Shown piece by piece: positions 38,193 through 56,830 of a DNA stretch of 64,000 nucleotides. The notes under the pieces are model-generated. The model had not been told where the DNA came from and searched no databases. It saw only the letters and a list, made by a program, of their open reading frames with translations. Origin of the DNA: Engraulis encrasicolus (lineage: Eukaryota > Chordata > Actinopteri > Clupeiformes > Engraulidae). Every line of letters begins with the position of its first letter. The first letter of the stretch is position 1. The stretch lies in the NCBI RefSeq assembly GCF_034702125.1, contig NC_085867.1:42400483-42464482 (forward strand), in the 5' to 3' direction. The position numbers and the translations under genes are program-made.

Positions 38193-38451
38193 TAAAGATC
38201 CCATGCATCCTGGCTTTCATCTCTTCACACTGTTGCCCTCTGGCAGGCGCTACAAGGCATTGCCAGCCAGAACAAATAGGATGAAGAACAGCTTCTTCCC
38301 CAAAGCTGTTACAACAATGAACACACACTTACTGGACAATGATCATCTATAAAGGACTGTGCACTTCGTAGGGAAGCTAAAATCTCAGTATACTTTGTAT
38401 ACTGACAATAAAGGCTTTCTATTCTATTCTATTCTATTCTATTCTATATGT
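38193..38451 (+). mobile_element. LINE 3' end, right half, with (ATTCT)n tail
   Basis: The translation gives FTLLPSGRRYKALPARTNR and KNSFFPKAV, the C-terminal end of the LINE protein, then AATAAAGG and (CTATT)n at ~38417-38451. Confidence 0.8.
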
Positions 38452-38961
38452 CTGCTGTGTTGGGTGTTGAGAGTTGGGTGTTGAAACATAATGGGATTGA
38501 CATAGAGAGTGACACCCACCCATCAAGGAGCTGCATCAGAAAAAGAAAGGCCATTTTGTTCCAAGCAAATGATTTAACCAGTTGAGCTAACCCATTTAGT
38601 GTAACTTCTCAACATTCGTTGATTTTTTTTTCACAATCACAAAAACCAGGCAAAATAATAAAAATGCACTCAGATGTGAATGACATAAAATTGATTAAAT
38701 GCAGGCTATTTATTCATTCATTCATTCATTCATTTGGACATTCCCAGAATTATTTCAAGCCCCGATAGTATGGGAATGTAAATTTGCGTCAGACAAAGCG
38801 CTGTGTTGTATAGAATTTCGTCCACTAGAGGGCCCCATAGGAAAAGATTTCACAGAGCCGTACGGCTCACAGACAGAGCTCCACAGAAAAGAACGATGTC
38901 GTCGGCACTTGAAACACAGTGAACATTCTTCTACCGATGACGTCATCAAAATTTCAGCCAA

Positions 38962-39033
38962 TCCTCGTTAGTATAGTGGTGAGTATCCCCGCCTGTCACG
39001 CGGGAGACCGGGGTTCGATTCCCCGACGGGGAG
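38962..39033 (+). tRNA. tRNA-Asp (GTC)
   Basis: A 72-nt intact cloverleaf: acceptor TCCTCGT pairing with ACGGGGAG, box A TTAGTATAGTGG, anticodon loop CTGTCAC with GTC, and box B GGTTCGATTCC. No intron. A T5 Pol III terminator follows at 39040-39044. The sequence is as I know vertebrate tRNA-Asp to be, so it is probably functional rather than a SINE. Confidence 0.97.
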
Positions 39034-40872
39034 GCAGTCTTTTTCTCTTTTCTGCAAAATTCGTCCACTTTCGCACATGATGTGTGGATAAATTGGCCGT
39101 GTCCACCACAATGATGACACATATGATGGGACATTGATACTTACAAGTTCAACGGTGGCGTTGCACATGTTTCAACTGTTCAACAATTCATTGATGTGCA
39201 CGCGTGCATCCCTGCATGCAGATATCGACTTCTCGCTTTCTACATGATTCGAAGTCGAATTAATTGCGTGATTGGCAAGGTATGTCGCTTGTGATGCAGG
39301 GTTTCAAACGAAGACGTCCATTCGGTAGGTTGTCAGTGGAGAACTTCTGTTGTTTCATCGTGAGCCTTCCTTGAGAAATATATTTCATCCTTGTCCACTG
39401 GTGCTGCACAATTGAAACACGATTGGCCTGGCGATCACTAGTTCTATATTTGAATTCTTCCGGTGCCGGATCCGAACGATTGTTAAAGCAGCTTATTTTC
39501 CAGGCCAGATGGTTTTTCAAACAATGTATTTTCTCTGTCCACGTTTTACTGAAGGAGAAAGGTAATTAGCGCAACTGTCCAGACTCTGACTGTCCACGCG
39601 GCTGAGGGATGCAAGCAAGTTGCAACACTGCAACACGTGAGCGCGGTTTGGGGGTCCACGCGGCTGAGGGATGCAAGCAAGTTGCAACATTGCAACACTG
39701 CAACACGTGAGCGGGGTTGGGGGGTGCCTTGCATTTGCTTGTACTGTTTCCATGCCGTGTGTTCATATGTTTTTAGCTTTTCTGTGACATTTTATGTAAG
39801 ATTCATTTTGTGTCTGGACGGCCTAAACTCGCACTGGCCTTATGCTCTACTACAGGTCTGTTGTAAGTTTAAATCATGTTGTGTGTGTACTGAGATGACA
39901 TTAATTTTCAAATTACTTGAATGAGTGCATTTTTGTGAACCTGTTTTGGTAAGGTACTATTTCTTTTAGTCTTATTTTGTTATCATGTCATACCGTATTT
40001 TTAATTGTCTTATTGGATTTTTTGCCCTGCTTATCCAAGCCATATTCCTTCACTAAAACGTTAATAAAAAAAGATTACCCTACCAACAATCTGCTGTCAC
40101 TTGACAGTGTTGTCGTGCCGAAAAGCGAGTCCCTGCCAGAACACGAGTGCCCTCATTGAAACCAATGGAAACCAATGACCAATTTTTCAGATATGTTTTA
40201 CCCATTTTTGCAGACAAATCTGACACAATTTAAGATGGAAAGCATATCAATACAGCATCTACATTCCTTATGGAAGTATTACAAAGAGCTGGTTACAATT
40301 TCAGTATTAATTCCATAAAATAATCAACGAATTTTCATAACAAATGTTACAGTTTCATTAAAATAGCTCAAATTAAGTGGAGGACGAGTAATGTTTCATA
40401 AGCATATGTTTAGTTCATAAATGATGTTATTAATTCTGCAAAAATTACTATAATTTTCTCTCAAAAAATGTCATTGATTTCAATGAGGACACTCGTGTTC
40501 TGTCAGGGACTCGCTTTTCGGCACGACACCGTCATGTCCACCTTCCTACTATCCTTTCTGGGGACTAGTCAGTCAGTCTCTGAGGTTTCTCAATTTGCCT
40601 TCTCTGTCAACCAATAATAACTGAAATCAATGTTGTCCCTAAATCATTATAACAATCTGGCATTCCATATGCATTGTCCTATAGTTCATTTACACCAATA
40701 GAAGTGACTGTAAAATTGCAAAGTGTGGTTGTTTTGAGTTTGAGCCGTAGTACGCGGAGCGGTGGTTCACTGGTGTGGTCGCAACCAATCAGACAGTCAG
40801 AGAAGAACGCTAGGCTGCAACCACGCAGAAACCACGTGTTCTTGACGTGCGTTGCAATACTGCTGAAATCAC
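39034..40872. other. Intergenic interval between the two tRNA genes
   Basis: No protein gene was seen. A ~65-bp direct duplication (CGGCTGAGGGATGCAAGCAA twice) spans 39592-39722. A MITE lies at 40113-40527. Confidence 0.5.
40113..40527. mobile_element. MITE with ~55-bp inverted termini
   Basis: GTCGTGCCGAAAAGCGAGTC at the left recurs inverted at the right, continuing through CAGAACACGAGTG(C/T)CCTCATTGAA. The target duplication is unclear. Confidence 0.8.
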
Positions 40873-40943
40873 GCATTGGTGGTTCAGTGGTAGAATTCTC
40901 GCCTGCCACGCGGGAGGCCCGGGTTCGATTCCCGGCCAATGCA
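40873..40943 (+). tRNA. tRNA-Gly (GCC)
   Basis: A 71-nt intact cloverleaf: acceptor GCATTGG with CCAATGC, box A TGGTTCAGTGG, anticodon loop CTGCCAC with GCC, box B GGTTCGATTCC. A T-run from 40947 acts as Pol III terminator. 1.8 kb downstream of tRNA-Asp on the same strand. Confidence 0.97.
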
Positions 40944-41389
40944 TCGTTTTTTCTTTTTTTTGTATATGAAAATGAACATTTTGTCCAATTTATGCTTTTT
41001 GGAAACAACTGAATGTTCTGAATGAAGACTTTGAGCGGAGCCATAGAAATAAAGTTCACAACAGCCAATCAAATTTAGGCTTTTCTTCATGTCTTGCATA
41101 TCATTAGTCTCACCCCTGCATCTCATTAGTTGCAATACTGTCAATGGTTGCAATGGTTCAGACCCATGTCACAATGAACAATAAAAATGTGGAAAACAGG
41201 AAGTCAATAATAAAAAAATAAATAAAAAAATAGAATATTGTGATGAAATCACCATTTCCTTAAGAAAAAAATAAAGAAGTCACATCAAATCATTTGGGTC
41301 AGATCAAATCATTTGAAATTTGGTACTTTTTAAATTACATGTGAATGTTCAATATGTGGTTAGGAATCTCTTTGCCTTAATCACTGCCA

Positions 41390-41670
41390 TTATGCGGTAA
41401 ATATTGAAGTCAATGGCAGTGGCATTGCATGCATGGAAGTTATGGAAGTCCAGATATCCAATGCTTTGCTGTCTGCTGTTTTTTCTTTTTTGATCTGGTG
41501 ACCCACAGTTCCCATTTGATTATACCCAGTAGAATTCCATACCACTATTTTGGTGGTTTGGTGTTATGAGCATTCTAACTCACTAGACATAACAAGATTT
41601 TCAATGGGGTTTGGCATGGAAATCTGGTGTGGGTCACCAGATCGAAAAAGAAAAAACAGCGGATAATTAT
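41390..41670. mobile_element. Foldback MITE (family D)
   Basis: CTGTTTTTTCTTTTTTGATC and GGTGACCCACA on the left recur inverted on the right (~41625-41665). A related, reversed copy lies at ~49700-49925. Confidence 0.7.
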
Positions 41671-42771
41671 TGGGACATTGCCTTGTAGACCTAGACTATA
41701 GTTGTGAAAAGTGGCGCACAGAAAACAAAAGTGTGTCACAACACCTGTAAGGACCTTGGCTGTTATCTACCAGTATATGCTGGGCCTTATGGTAAAATTT
41801 GGGAACCCCGGCCTAGCCTATCCAGTCTTTGTGCTCATATAACTCCAAATTATGTGATGCAGATTCATCACTGGAATCTGTTGTGTGCAAACTTCCATGG
41901 ACACTAACAGGCCTGTCAGTTGCTCCAAACGGCCACCTGGTTTTGGGTGTCACCCTCCTTGCTGTGGCATGGCAAGAGATAATGGTCTACTGCAGCGTTA
42001 GTCAACGCGTGTCAACCAATCGTGAGCTTAGAATTATAAGGTTCTATCTCCGTTTAGGGTAGTTCTGAGATATTGAGCATCAAAGTTTTTACATCCCAGC
42101 TGGCAAAAGTGTTATGTAGTATAATCTACTATTATAGCTCAACAAGACCATCACCCTACAGACACTTTAAGGACAGAATATCAAAATCCTGGCACATTTG
42201 GAAATGGGATTTTTTAACATGGCCCAAATGGAGATAGAACCTTATAATTCTGAGAGCTCTGATTCTGTTCAGAATTATAAGGTTCTATCTCCATTTTTAC
42301 AAATAAACCCCTGTATTTCAAAGAATAAATGTATATAACCATTAATTTTAATCAATTTATGTATTTAGAATACAAGCACACAGCTTTTACTATAAAATAT
42401 AATATATAACATTATAGTATACATCACAGTCAAGCGAGTTTGTAAAAAAAGAAATGTTTTATTTTGTTTTTCAAAGATCATGGACATGGAAACATTACAA
42501 CATTTTGAACATTTTAATTAAAATGTAATTTTTAAAAGAGTTCATTTATTTAATTTCACCCTTTATATCCCCTTCTCTCCAGCCATATACCCCCCCCTAC
42601 ACTGTTACTAAACATCATTTAAGCTTAACACTTTTTAAAAACACATTGTTTATTTAAGATAGTGTTAAACTATGAGACACTTTTATTATTTATTATTCTG
42701 TATGTCTATTTTGTTATGTATGATTTACTTCATGTATAGATGAACTTCAGATATCACTCTCTATCCATACC

Positions 42772-42774
<3 letters not shown>

Positions 42775-42841
<67 letters not shown>
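42775..42841. repeat. (CA)n microsatellite
   Basis: About 33 CA units inside the 3.2-kb element, next to a local duplication (CACTGTTACTAAACATCA before and after). Confidence 0.95.
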
Positions 42842-42842
<1 letters not shown>

Positions 42843-42975
42843 TTACTAAACATCACTAAACACTTTTTAAAAACACATTGTTCATTTATTTTACACGCTA
42901 GGGTTAAACTATGAGACAGTTTTACTATTTATTATTCTGTATGTCTGTTTTTGTATGGATGTTGTACTTCAGATT

Positions 42976-44898
42976 TCACTTTCTAAATACTGCGCTGTAG
43001 TAGGCTTTGTCAACAGCAGGCATGTACTTGAACATAGATAAAAGGTCAGTCTTCTTTGCCTCTGCAATTGTGTTTTTGTTGGTTAGATACTTTGGCTCGG
43101 GCAGCAAGAGCGCTGTTGGTATGTTAGACCTGGTTTTGGTGTTAGAGCCCCTAATATCTACCTGTATGGGAAGCTGAGCATGAGAGGTACTGTACTGTAC
43201 ACTGAACAGATTTTGAGTGAATGTAATTTTGGCCAATGTTTTTATTTGTTTGGCTGGCACTGTCTCTTTAGACGTGTTCATGTGTTCTTTACCCTCTTGA
43301 TAAAGCCTCTTTCTGCATACTGACTTCCATGATGATGGAGTGCAGACCCTTTTCCGACTCTTCCCTTGCTCTGATCTCTGCTGTATCTCAACTGCTGGTG
43401 TCTCTGCTGCAATGTCCCTGGGTGTCTCTGCTGCAATGTCCCTGGGTGTCTCAGCTGGTCTGGCCCTGGGTGTGTCTTCTGCAATGGCCCTGGGTGTCTC
43501 GGCTGGACTGGCCCTGGGTGTCTCAGCTGGTCTGGCCCTGAGTGCCTCAGCTGGTCTGGCCCTGGGTGTCTCGGCTGATCTTGCCCTGGGTGCGTCTGCT
43601 GCAATGGCCCTGAATGTCTCAGCTGGTCTGGCCCTGGGTGTCTCGGCTGGTCTGGCCCTGGGGATCTCGCCTGGTCTGGCCCTGGGGATCTCGCCTGGTC
43701 TGGCCCTGGGGGTCTGGCCTGGTCTGGCCCTGGGTGTCTCGCCTACTGTCCCTCTTGCTTCTGCTCTGGGGGTCTCTGCCTCTCCTGACATGGATACAAA
43801 AAAAAGACAGCTGAGTATCACAATATAAAGGACTACTACCATCATTTTCCTTATAAAGACTTAACAGGATAAACAGTCAAATATGCTTAGTGATTAATGT
43901 ACTTCTTAGTGTACACACTACCAGTTGCATGTTTGCCTACATAGTAGTGTCTGAAAACATCTGTGCAACTCGAGCACTTACTGCCCGTCAAACCTGCAAA
44001 AAACATAACCCCATAGTAGCGAAGAAAAGTTAAAGATTCTTTCTTATTACATGATCCAATATTATAATAATGTGGCCATTTATTATTTTGTTTCATGACA
44101 CTGAGAACATGGTTTGGGTATTTTACAAACCTGCAAAAACATAACCCAAGCAGTAGCCAAGAGAAGCTTAAGATGAATTATTATCACATGATCCAATATT
44201 ATAGTAATGTGTCAGTTTATTATTTTGTTTTGTGACACTAAAACACAGTTTGGGTATTTTACAAGCAAAAGCATGGACAAATACAATAGAAAAGAAATTC
44301 CAGCCATCCATACCCACCACTATCTGCTGTCCTCTTTGCTTTTGGAGAATCATTTTCATCATTTCTGTAATAATAAAAGCAAAAATAAGTATTATTATCC
44401 TGATATAAATGAGGCAACTTTTATCAAGACACCATCATCTAGGAAGCTTAAAAAGTTGATTAGCTTGCAATTATTGAAGGGGAGTAAATTAGAAAATTGT
44501 CATCAAGACAGCTTCTATCAAGCTTAAAAGATAGCAGCTAGCTAGCTTGCATAAGGAAGTGGAATACAGTTAGAATTCATAACATTCATTTAACTAATCT
44601 GTTGCCCATCTACAAGGATACAAGGATACATGGATGTTTATTTGTCATAAATATAGATGTACAGGTGCAAAATGGTAAGCAAGCTGTTGGTGAGCTAGCA
44701 AGCTGATGATAAAGTCCGCTAGCAAGTTAATGCTAACGTTCGCTAATGCTAACCGAACTAGTTAGCTAGCTACTTTGGCAAACAAGCTGATTTACAATAG
44801 TAATGACTAGTAAACTATCATATACCAGCTGTATGTGCTTCTACTTACCGATCTCTTCTAGTACTGGTGAATGTGCGTTTATATCTTTTGGGGGACAT
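42976..44898 (-). CDS. Spliced element-borne gene with 8-residue repeats, deleted transposase-like protein
   Basis: Predicted exons, read leftwards: 44898-44849, 44364-44318, 43993-43922 and 43784-42976 (50+47+72+809 nt, 325 residues); all GT-AG and in phase. The start is MSPKRYKRTF, with CCAAT boxes in reverse upstream (~44980, ~45009); AATAAA (minus) follows the stop at ~42933 and ~42890. Exon 3 has a CSSC pair. Exon 4 encodes ~15 units of consensus ETPRARPA (24-bp DNA repeat), then a basic stretch (TPSSWKSVCRKRLYQEGKEH, VPAKQIK) and a tail with VDIRG and KKTDLLSMFKYMP. From memory those N- and C-terminal motifs resemble a widespread animal transposase-like family whose catalytic core, normally between them, is missing here. 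Alternatively exon 4 is read alone from an ATG at 43845 with a hydrophobic start, but an acceptor lies inside that stretch. Expression is unproven. Confidence 0.6.
43970..44250. repeat. ~135-bp tandem duplication in the element gene's intron 2
   Basis: ACATGATCCAATATTATA(A/G)TAATGTG, TTTATTATTTTGTTT and the preceding AACCTGCAAAAA acceptor region occur twice, offset ~137 bp. Only the distal acceptor keeps a coding exon. Confidence 0.75.
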
Positions 44899-45551
44899 TG
44901 CCGGCTTCAAATGTCCTCAGCTTAGCCTTGGTGCCTTAGCTCTGTGTCCCAGCAAGAGAGCCAGGATGTGGGTTTTGATTGGTCCGTCCGTGTTCAGCCA
45001 GGGTTTTCATTGGATATTGAATCTACTGGAGATAGAACCTTATAATCCCAACTCGGTTTATGTTTTTTGAGATAGAACCTTTTTATTTTATTAATAACAA
45101 TGTGAAATAATATTTTTTTTTACAAAATAGCACCACACAGGCATTAATAAACGTGTAATGGGTCAGATTATGTCAAAAACTCAATTTCGACCAAAAATGG
45201 AGATAGAACCTTATAATTCTCAGCTCACGCAATGGCCACGTCATCCTCTTTAAAACTCCACAATACAATTTTCAGAACAGACATAAGACACCAATATGTA
45301 CTCCCTGTTAGCTAGGCTACTGTGCAGTGTGTGCACAAACATATTTCGGATTGTTACACTGTTAACGGACCTACGCTCAGTATGTAAACCTTTTAAAAAC
45401 AAACTGGTCTTCGTTCGACCTATAGACCAACTGGCCCACAGTGAGTTGTTTCTTTGAGCTGAAGAACTGAAAAGGTTTGCGCATGATGGCCTGAAGAACT
45501 GAAAAGGTTTGCTTTGTGCGTTATGGCCAATCAATTAGATGGGGTGACACG

Positions 45552-46579
45552 CAGGGGTGAATTAATGCACAGGCCTACCGGGCCCAAGCCCATGGGGCCA
45601 GAGGCCCCAAGAGTCCAAGCCAACTTGGCTCCACGGCCACGACCCAAACCGGCCTTCAAAACCACCTTTGCAATAATAATCTTTCCAAGGTGGTTCATGT
45701 TCCAGCCGATATAGTGCACAATGTACTGGTATAGTCTCTAGGCCAAGCCAGGTCCGGGGCCCCAAGGGGGCCAGGCCAACTTGGCCCCATGGCCACGACC
45801 CAAACCAGCCTTCAAAACCACCTTTGCAATAATTATCTTTCCAATTATTTGAGTTCATGAGTTGCTACCATTGATTGTGGTTGCTACACAAATGACTGTT
45901 GTGGTGGATTTGGTGGATTCAGCATTCAAAATCACGCTTTTGGGCTTTCAGTCATAACTGATGGGTGGTAATCTCTGAATACCATCATATGTGTGGCCAA
46001 GTTACATTAATTTTGTCATCTCAACATCTCAAATCTGAGGGAGTGAGTGAGAAGGGATTTGCCATTCCTTGCTCTAAAATTGATTAGAATGCAGGAAATT
46101 GCATCTAAAAAATGCTAAATTTTCTGGTGGAGGGCCCCCACACCGCCCAACACAACTTGCCCACCCAACAACAGCACCCCCTGCCAAAAATGTGTTGCCT
46201 TGCCTCTGCGCACACACTAAGTAGGCCTCTAGTTCTGCCCCACTCTATAATATGGGAAAAATGGTGTGTATCGTAGTGTCCAGGGGTCCGTATCTCGAAA
46301 GCGTCTTTGCTAACGACGGTAGCAACGTCCTTCGTAAGAGCGACTCAACTCTCTCTCGACAGCGATGCTCACCATTAAATCCAAGGGAATGGTAAGATGG
46401 TCTTAAGACGGTTAGCAATGACAAGAATCGAGAAACGGACCCCAGGTCTGCCAGCTGTGAGCACTGCGTATGGTTCTCTTAGCATGTACGATTTAAAGGG
46501 TCAAGGTGCGTTTTTTTTAAGGTTGGGGGGCCAAGACAGTGTCTGGCCCAGGGGGGCATAATTTCTTAATACGCCCCTG
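45552..46579. mobile_element. hAT element with perfect 8-bp TSD
   Basis: The left end is CAGGGGTGAATTAATGCACA; the right end has GGGGGGCATAATTTCTTAAT then ACGCCCCTG. GTGACACG is duplicated at 45544-45551 and 46580-46587. Inside is a direct duplication (CACGGCCACGACCCAAACC, then TTCAAAACCACCTTTGC, twice) and a nested MITE. No transposase frame was found. Confidence 0.92.
46281..46445. mobile_element. Small MITE nested in the hAT element
   Basis: CAGGGGTCCGTATCTCGA at the left and TCGAGAAACGGACCCCAG at the right, in inverted orientation. Confidence 0.7.
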
Positions 46580-46587
46580 GTGACACG

Positions 46588-48115
46588 TCACAAGTTAGAA
46601 CCAGACTTTGAATGCATGGAACCACGGCAGAGGCAGTTCTAAAACCCTTCATTTGTTTAAGTTAAAGAACTTTAAAGTCCCCCGACAGGATCCTACCCCT
46701 ACAGTAAGGGTAAAGCAGAGGTTGCATGCATCATGTCATTCAGATATAGCTTTATTCAATGTATTTTACAAACTATATTACATTAAAATGCATGATGTGA
46801 CATTTGTAAAATGCGGTTCTGTAAGAATATATAGATATAAGGCATCCAGATTTAAAGCCCTTGTTTGATACCATATGAAAATAGTTTTTCATGGTGATCT
46901 CTAAAAACAGGAAAATTGCAATATAAAAGATGGGTATTATACACATTCAAAAATGTAACAGTGGTGATATGGGTGAGGCTTGAGGCAACATTAAATCATT
47001 GAGGTGCAACCCATAACCCCCCAGACTAACTGCATGCTTAGTAAGGTTATGACATTAAAGCGACACGCCACCACATTTCTGGAAAGGAGCTCAGTTTGGG
47101 TCACCTCCCCTTGAAGCAAACATTGAGTAATAACTTATCTCTTGTACTGACACACATTCTCAGTCCAGCAACACAGCTTCTAGCTCCAAGCCGGCATGTT
47201 TAATTAAACTGTATGGGACCAGCTACGTCCCATTCCATTCAATAAAAAATGCTAGCTTGGAACTAGAAGTAACATCACGAGACTCAGAGAACCGCTGGAA
47301 GAACAGGAGAAAGATGAAACTCAATAGTTTAACTTGAGGGGAGGAGGGGAATTAACTTATTTCCAGAAAAATAGGGGAATGCCACTCTAAGTGATATACA
47401 GTATGACTAGCTCCAGATTTCACTGAAGCCAATTTACACATGATAATCAGTAGGTGCAAAATGTGTATCATGATTGAAACAAAATAAATCATGATTTTTG
47501 GCTCGGGAGAAGAAACAAAAGAAAAAAAAACATACAACTAGTGGAATTTAACAGTCAAACTGTAAACATCTCTGGTTTCCATACTGAACACAAAAGAAGA
47601 GCGCAGTTCACTGAACCTCCCCATTCCCCCTCCTGTTCAAAATAATCATCCCTACTCACACCCCCTTAAATAAGACCACGAAGGAGAAACCCTTGACTTT
47701 TTGCAAGACCCATCGGAGCAAAACAAGCCAGCCAACACCTGTGTTTAGAAATTGCCGGCTTGTGTCAAAACAAACCAAACTAATTTAGCCTCGAGAGGAG
47801 CAGGAGGGGGACACAGACAAAGGCATTACAGGACGCAAGCCCAGAGGAGCTCCTTGCCAATTGCAACACTGATGTAGAAAGGACAGAAAGAAGAAGTAGT
47901 CAAGAAAAACAAACTTTTTGTTAAGCTTACCCCCAAAACAACATGAGTTAATAACGGTCCCGACAATGAAAGACATTTAAAATAACGAACTTAAAATCCT
48001 GAGAAATACAACATTGTGCCATACATACGTACGTACACCATTAAAACAAACAAAAAAAGGAACAAAAGAACAGAGAAAACGGTGGCCTTCGGTGAGTGTC
48101 AGTCTTTGTGTTTTT
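46588..48115. other. Intergenic and atp8b1 3' UTR; possible TTAA MITE at 47057-47393
   Basis: No gene exon was seen. TTAAAGCGACACGCCACC near 47056 and GGGGAATGCCACTCTAA near 47393 look like ends of a TTAA-type MITE. The 3' UTR of atp8b1 lies at the right-hand side. Confidence 0.4.
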
Positions 48116-48121
48116 TTTATT
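48116..48121 (-). other. atp8b1: Candidate poly(A) signal of atp8b1
   Basis: Minus-strand AATAAA, 71 nt past the stop codon. A later signal is possible. Confidence 0.35.
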
Positions 48122-48191
48122 TTGCTTAGTGCAGTGACTCCCTCCCATAGGGGCCAGACCACCTCCCCAGTCCTCATTCTCTTGTCCCCAC

Positions 48192-55728
<7,537 letters not shown>

Positions 55729-56382
55729 TTAGTTCTAGAACAGAAATGGCACACCAAGGCCCGGGGGCCAAACCTGGGCCGCAATGGCATTTTATTTGGC
55801 ACGCAAGATTGTGTCAAAATGTATTACAGATGGCCCACGTACTCCATTATATTTAGTAATAGGACTTTGACACAAAATCGTGTGTGTACAACTGAACTGT
55901 TTGTGACATTTGCCTAGCTTTGAGTATTAAATGTATGGAAGCACAATTTTAGTCAGGTTTTTTCCACGTTTAATTCTGCCCGCAGCTTCGTCCCAGCTTT
56001 TGATGTTGGCCCTCTTTAGAATTTTAGCCCTGTTCCAGAACATTCCTTCACTTCTCTACAGTACATCAGTGGACAGTTATTGCTCAACTGTTAGGGAGTT
56101 GATTTTGGGATCATCCAGTTTCAATCCCTCCCTAAACATAGAAGGTAATGGCTGAATGTAACTGAAAATAAATAAAACCAAGAGAAAATCGTCTTTTTAT
56201 TACAGAGACTCATTTCTATGTTCTGACAAATTCCTGTGTGTGGACACATTACAACGAGGAAGGAGGAATACCGAAAATAGTCCGTGTCGTGAAAATTTAA
56301 AAAAAGTTGCATGGTGGGAGATTTGTCTCATTCCAGTTATACATTATTACTTTATTCAGCGCCCTGAAAGAAGAGAAACATA

Positions 56383-56830
56383 CAGCGAGGAAAATAAGTA
56401 TTTCATCTCTTGATGAATCCTATCATATTCCTATGGAGGGAACTGAGGCTCCCACTGGACAAGCTACAGTCATAAAACTTAAATGATTTAGAGATGATCT
56501 GCAAAGAAAAGTGTACAAAATCTCTTCTAATATATCCACAAACATTGCCATTAACTGAAAGAAACATCTGACCTCTGTACCAGAAAACAAGGGCTTTGCT
56601 ACAAAGTCTGTCTTCTTTGGCAAGAGGGGTCAAATACTTATCTTCCTCAATGGAAAACAAATCAATTCAAATATATTCTTCAAAGTTATTTTCTGGATTT
56701 TCTTTTTAATATTCTGTCTCTCCATATTAGAATACATTTTATCATTAACATTAACATAGACTGATCATGTCTTTATTAGTGGGCAAACCAACAAAATCAG
56801 CAAGGGATCAAATACTTTTTTTCCTCACTG
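56383..56830. mobile_element. Tc1/mariner MITE
   Basis: CAGCGAGGAAAATAAGTATTT on the left, in parts CAGCGAGGAAAATAAG and TATTT, and CAAATACTTTTTTTCCTCACTG's complement on the right. TA on both sides (56381-56382, 56831-56832). Confidence 0.88.

Larger units (their letters stand above)
42021..45229. mobile_element. 3.2-kb DNA transposon-like element with 4-bp TSD carrying a spliced gene
   Basis: The left end begins CGTGAGCTTAGAATTATAAG and continues to TTCTATCTCC. The right end is its complement with one mismatch in 31 bp. Flanking CAAT is present at 42017-42020 and 45230-45233. The 20-bp core GAGATAGAACCTTATAATTC or its complement recurs near 42031, 42231, 42271, 45032 and 45200, with a shortened copy at ~45071; the 42230-42292 pair forms a palindrome. 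The interior holds the four-exon gene below, a (CA)n tract (42775-42841) and a duplicated intron segment. A 4-bp duplication fits several superfamilies; I do not assign one. Confidence 0.85.

Noticed and set aside
43400..43760. Regular 24-bp repeats, CRISPR-like at first sight
   Set aside because: The units are contiguous with no spacers, coding on the minus strand, in a vertebrate genome.
43340..43828. 162-codon plus-strand frame rich in GVSAGLAL
   Set aside because: It is the antisense of the 24-bp repeat in the minus-strand gene; a repeat of 24 bp keeps several frames open.
42976..43845. Single-exon 289-residue secreted protein starting MMVVVLYIVILSC
   Set aside because: The hydrophobic start is the pyrimidine-rich intron end before an acceptor at 43786-43785, and a phase-consistent upstream gene joins there. 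I cannot fully exclude it.
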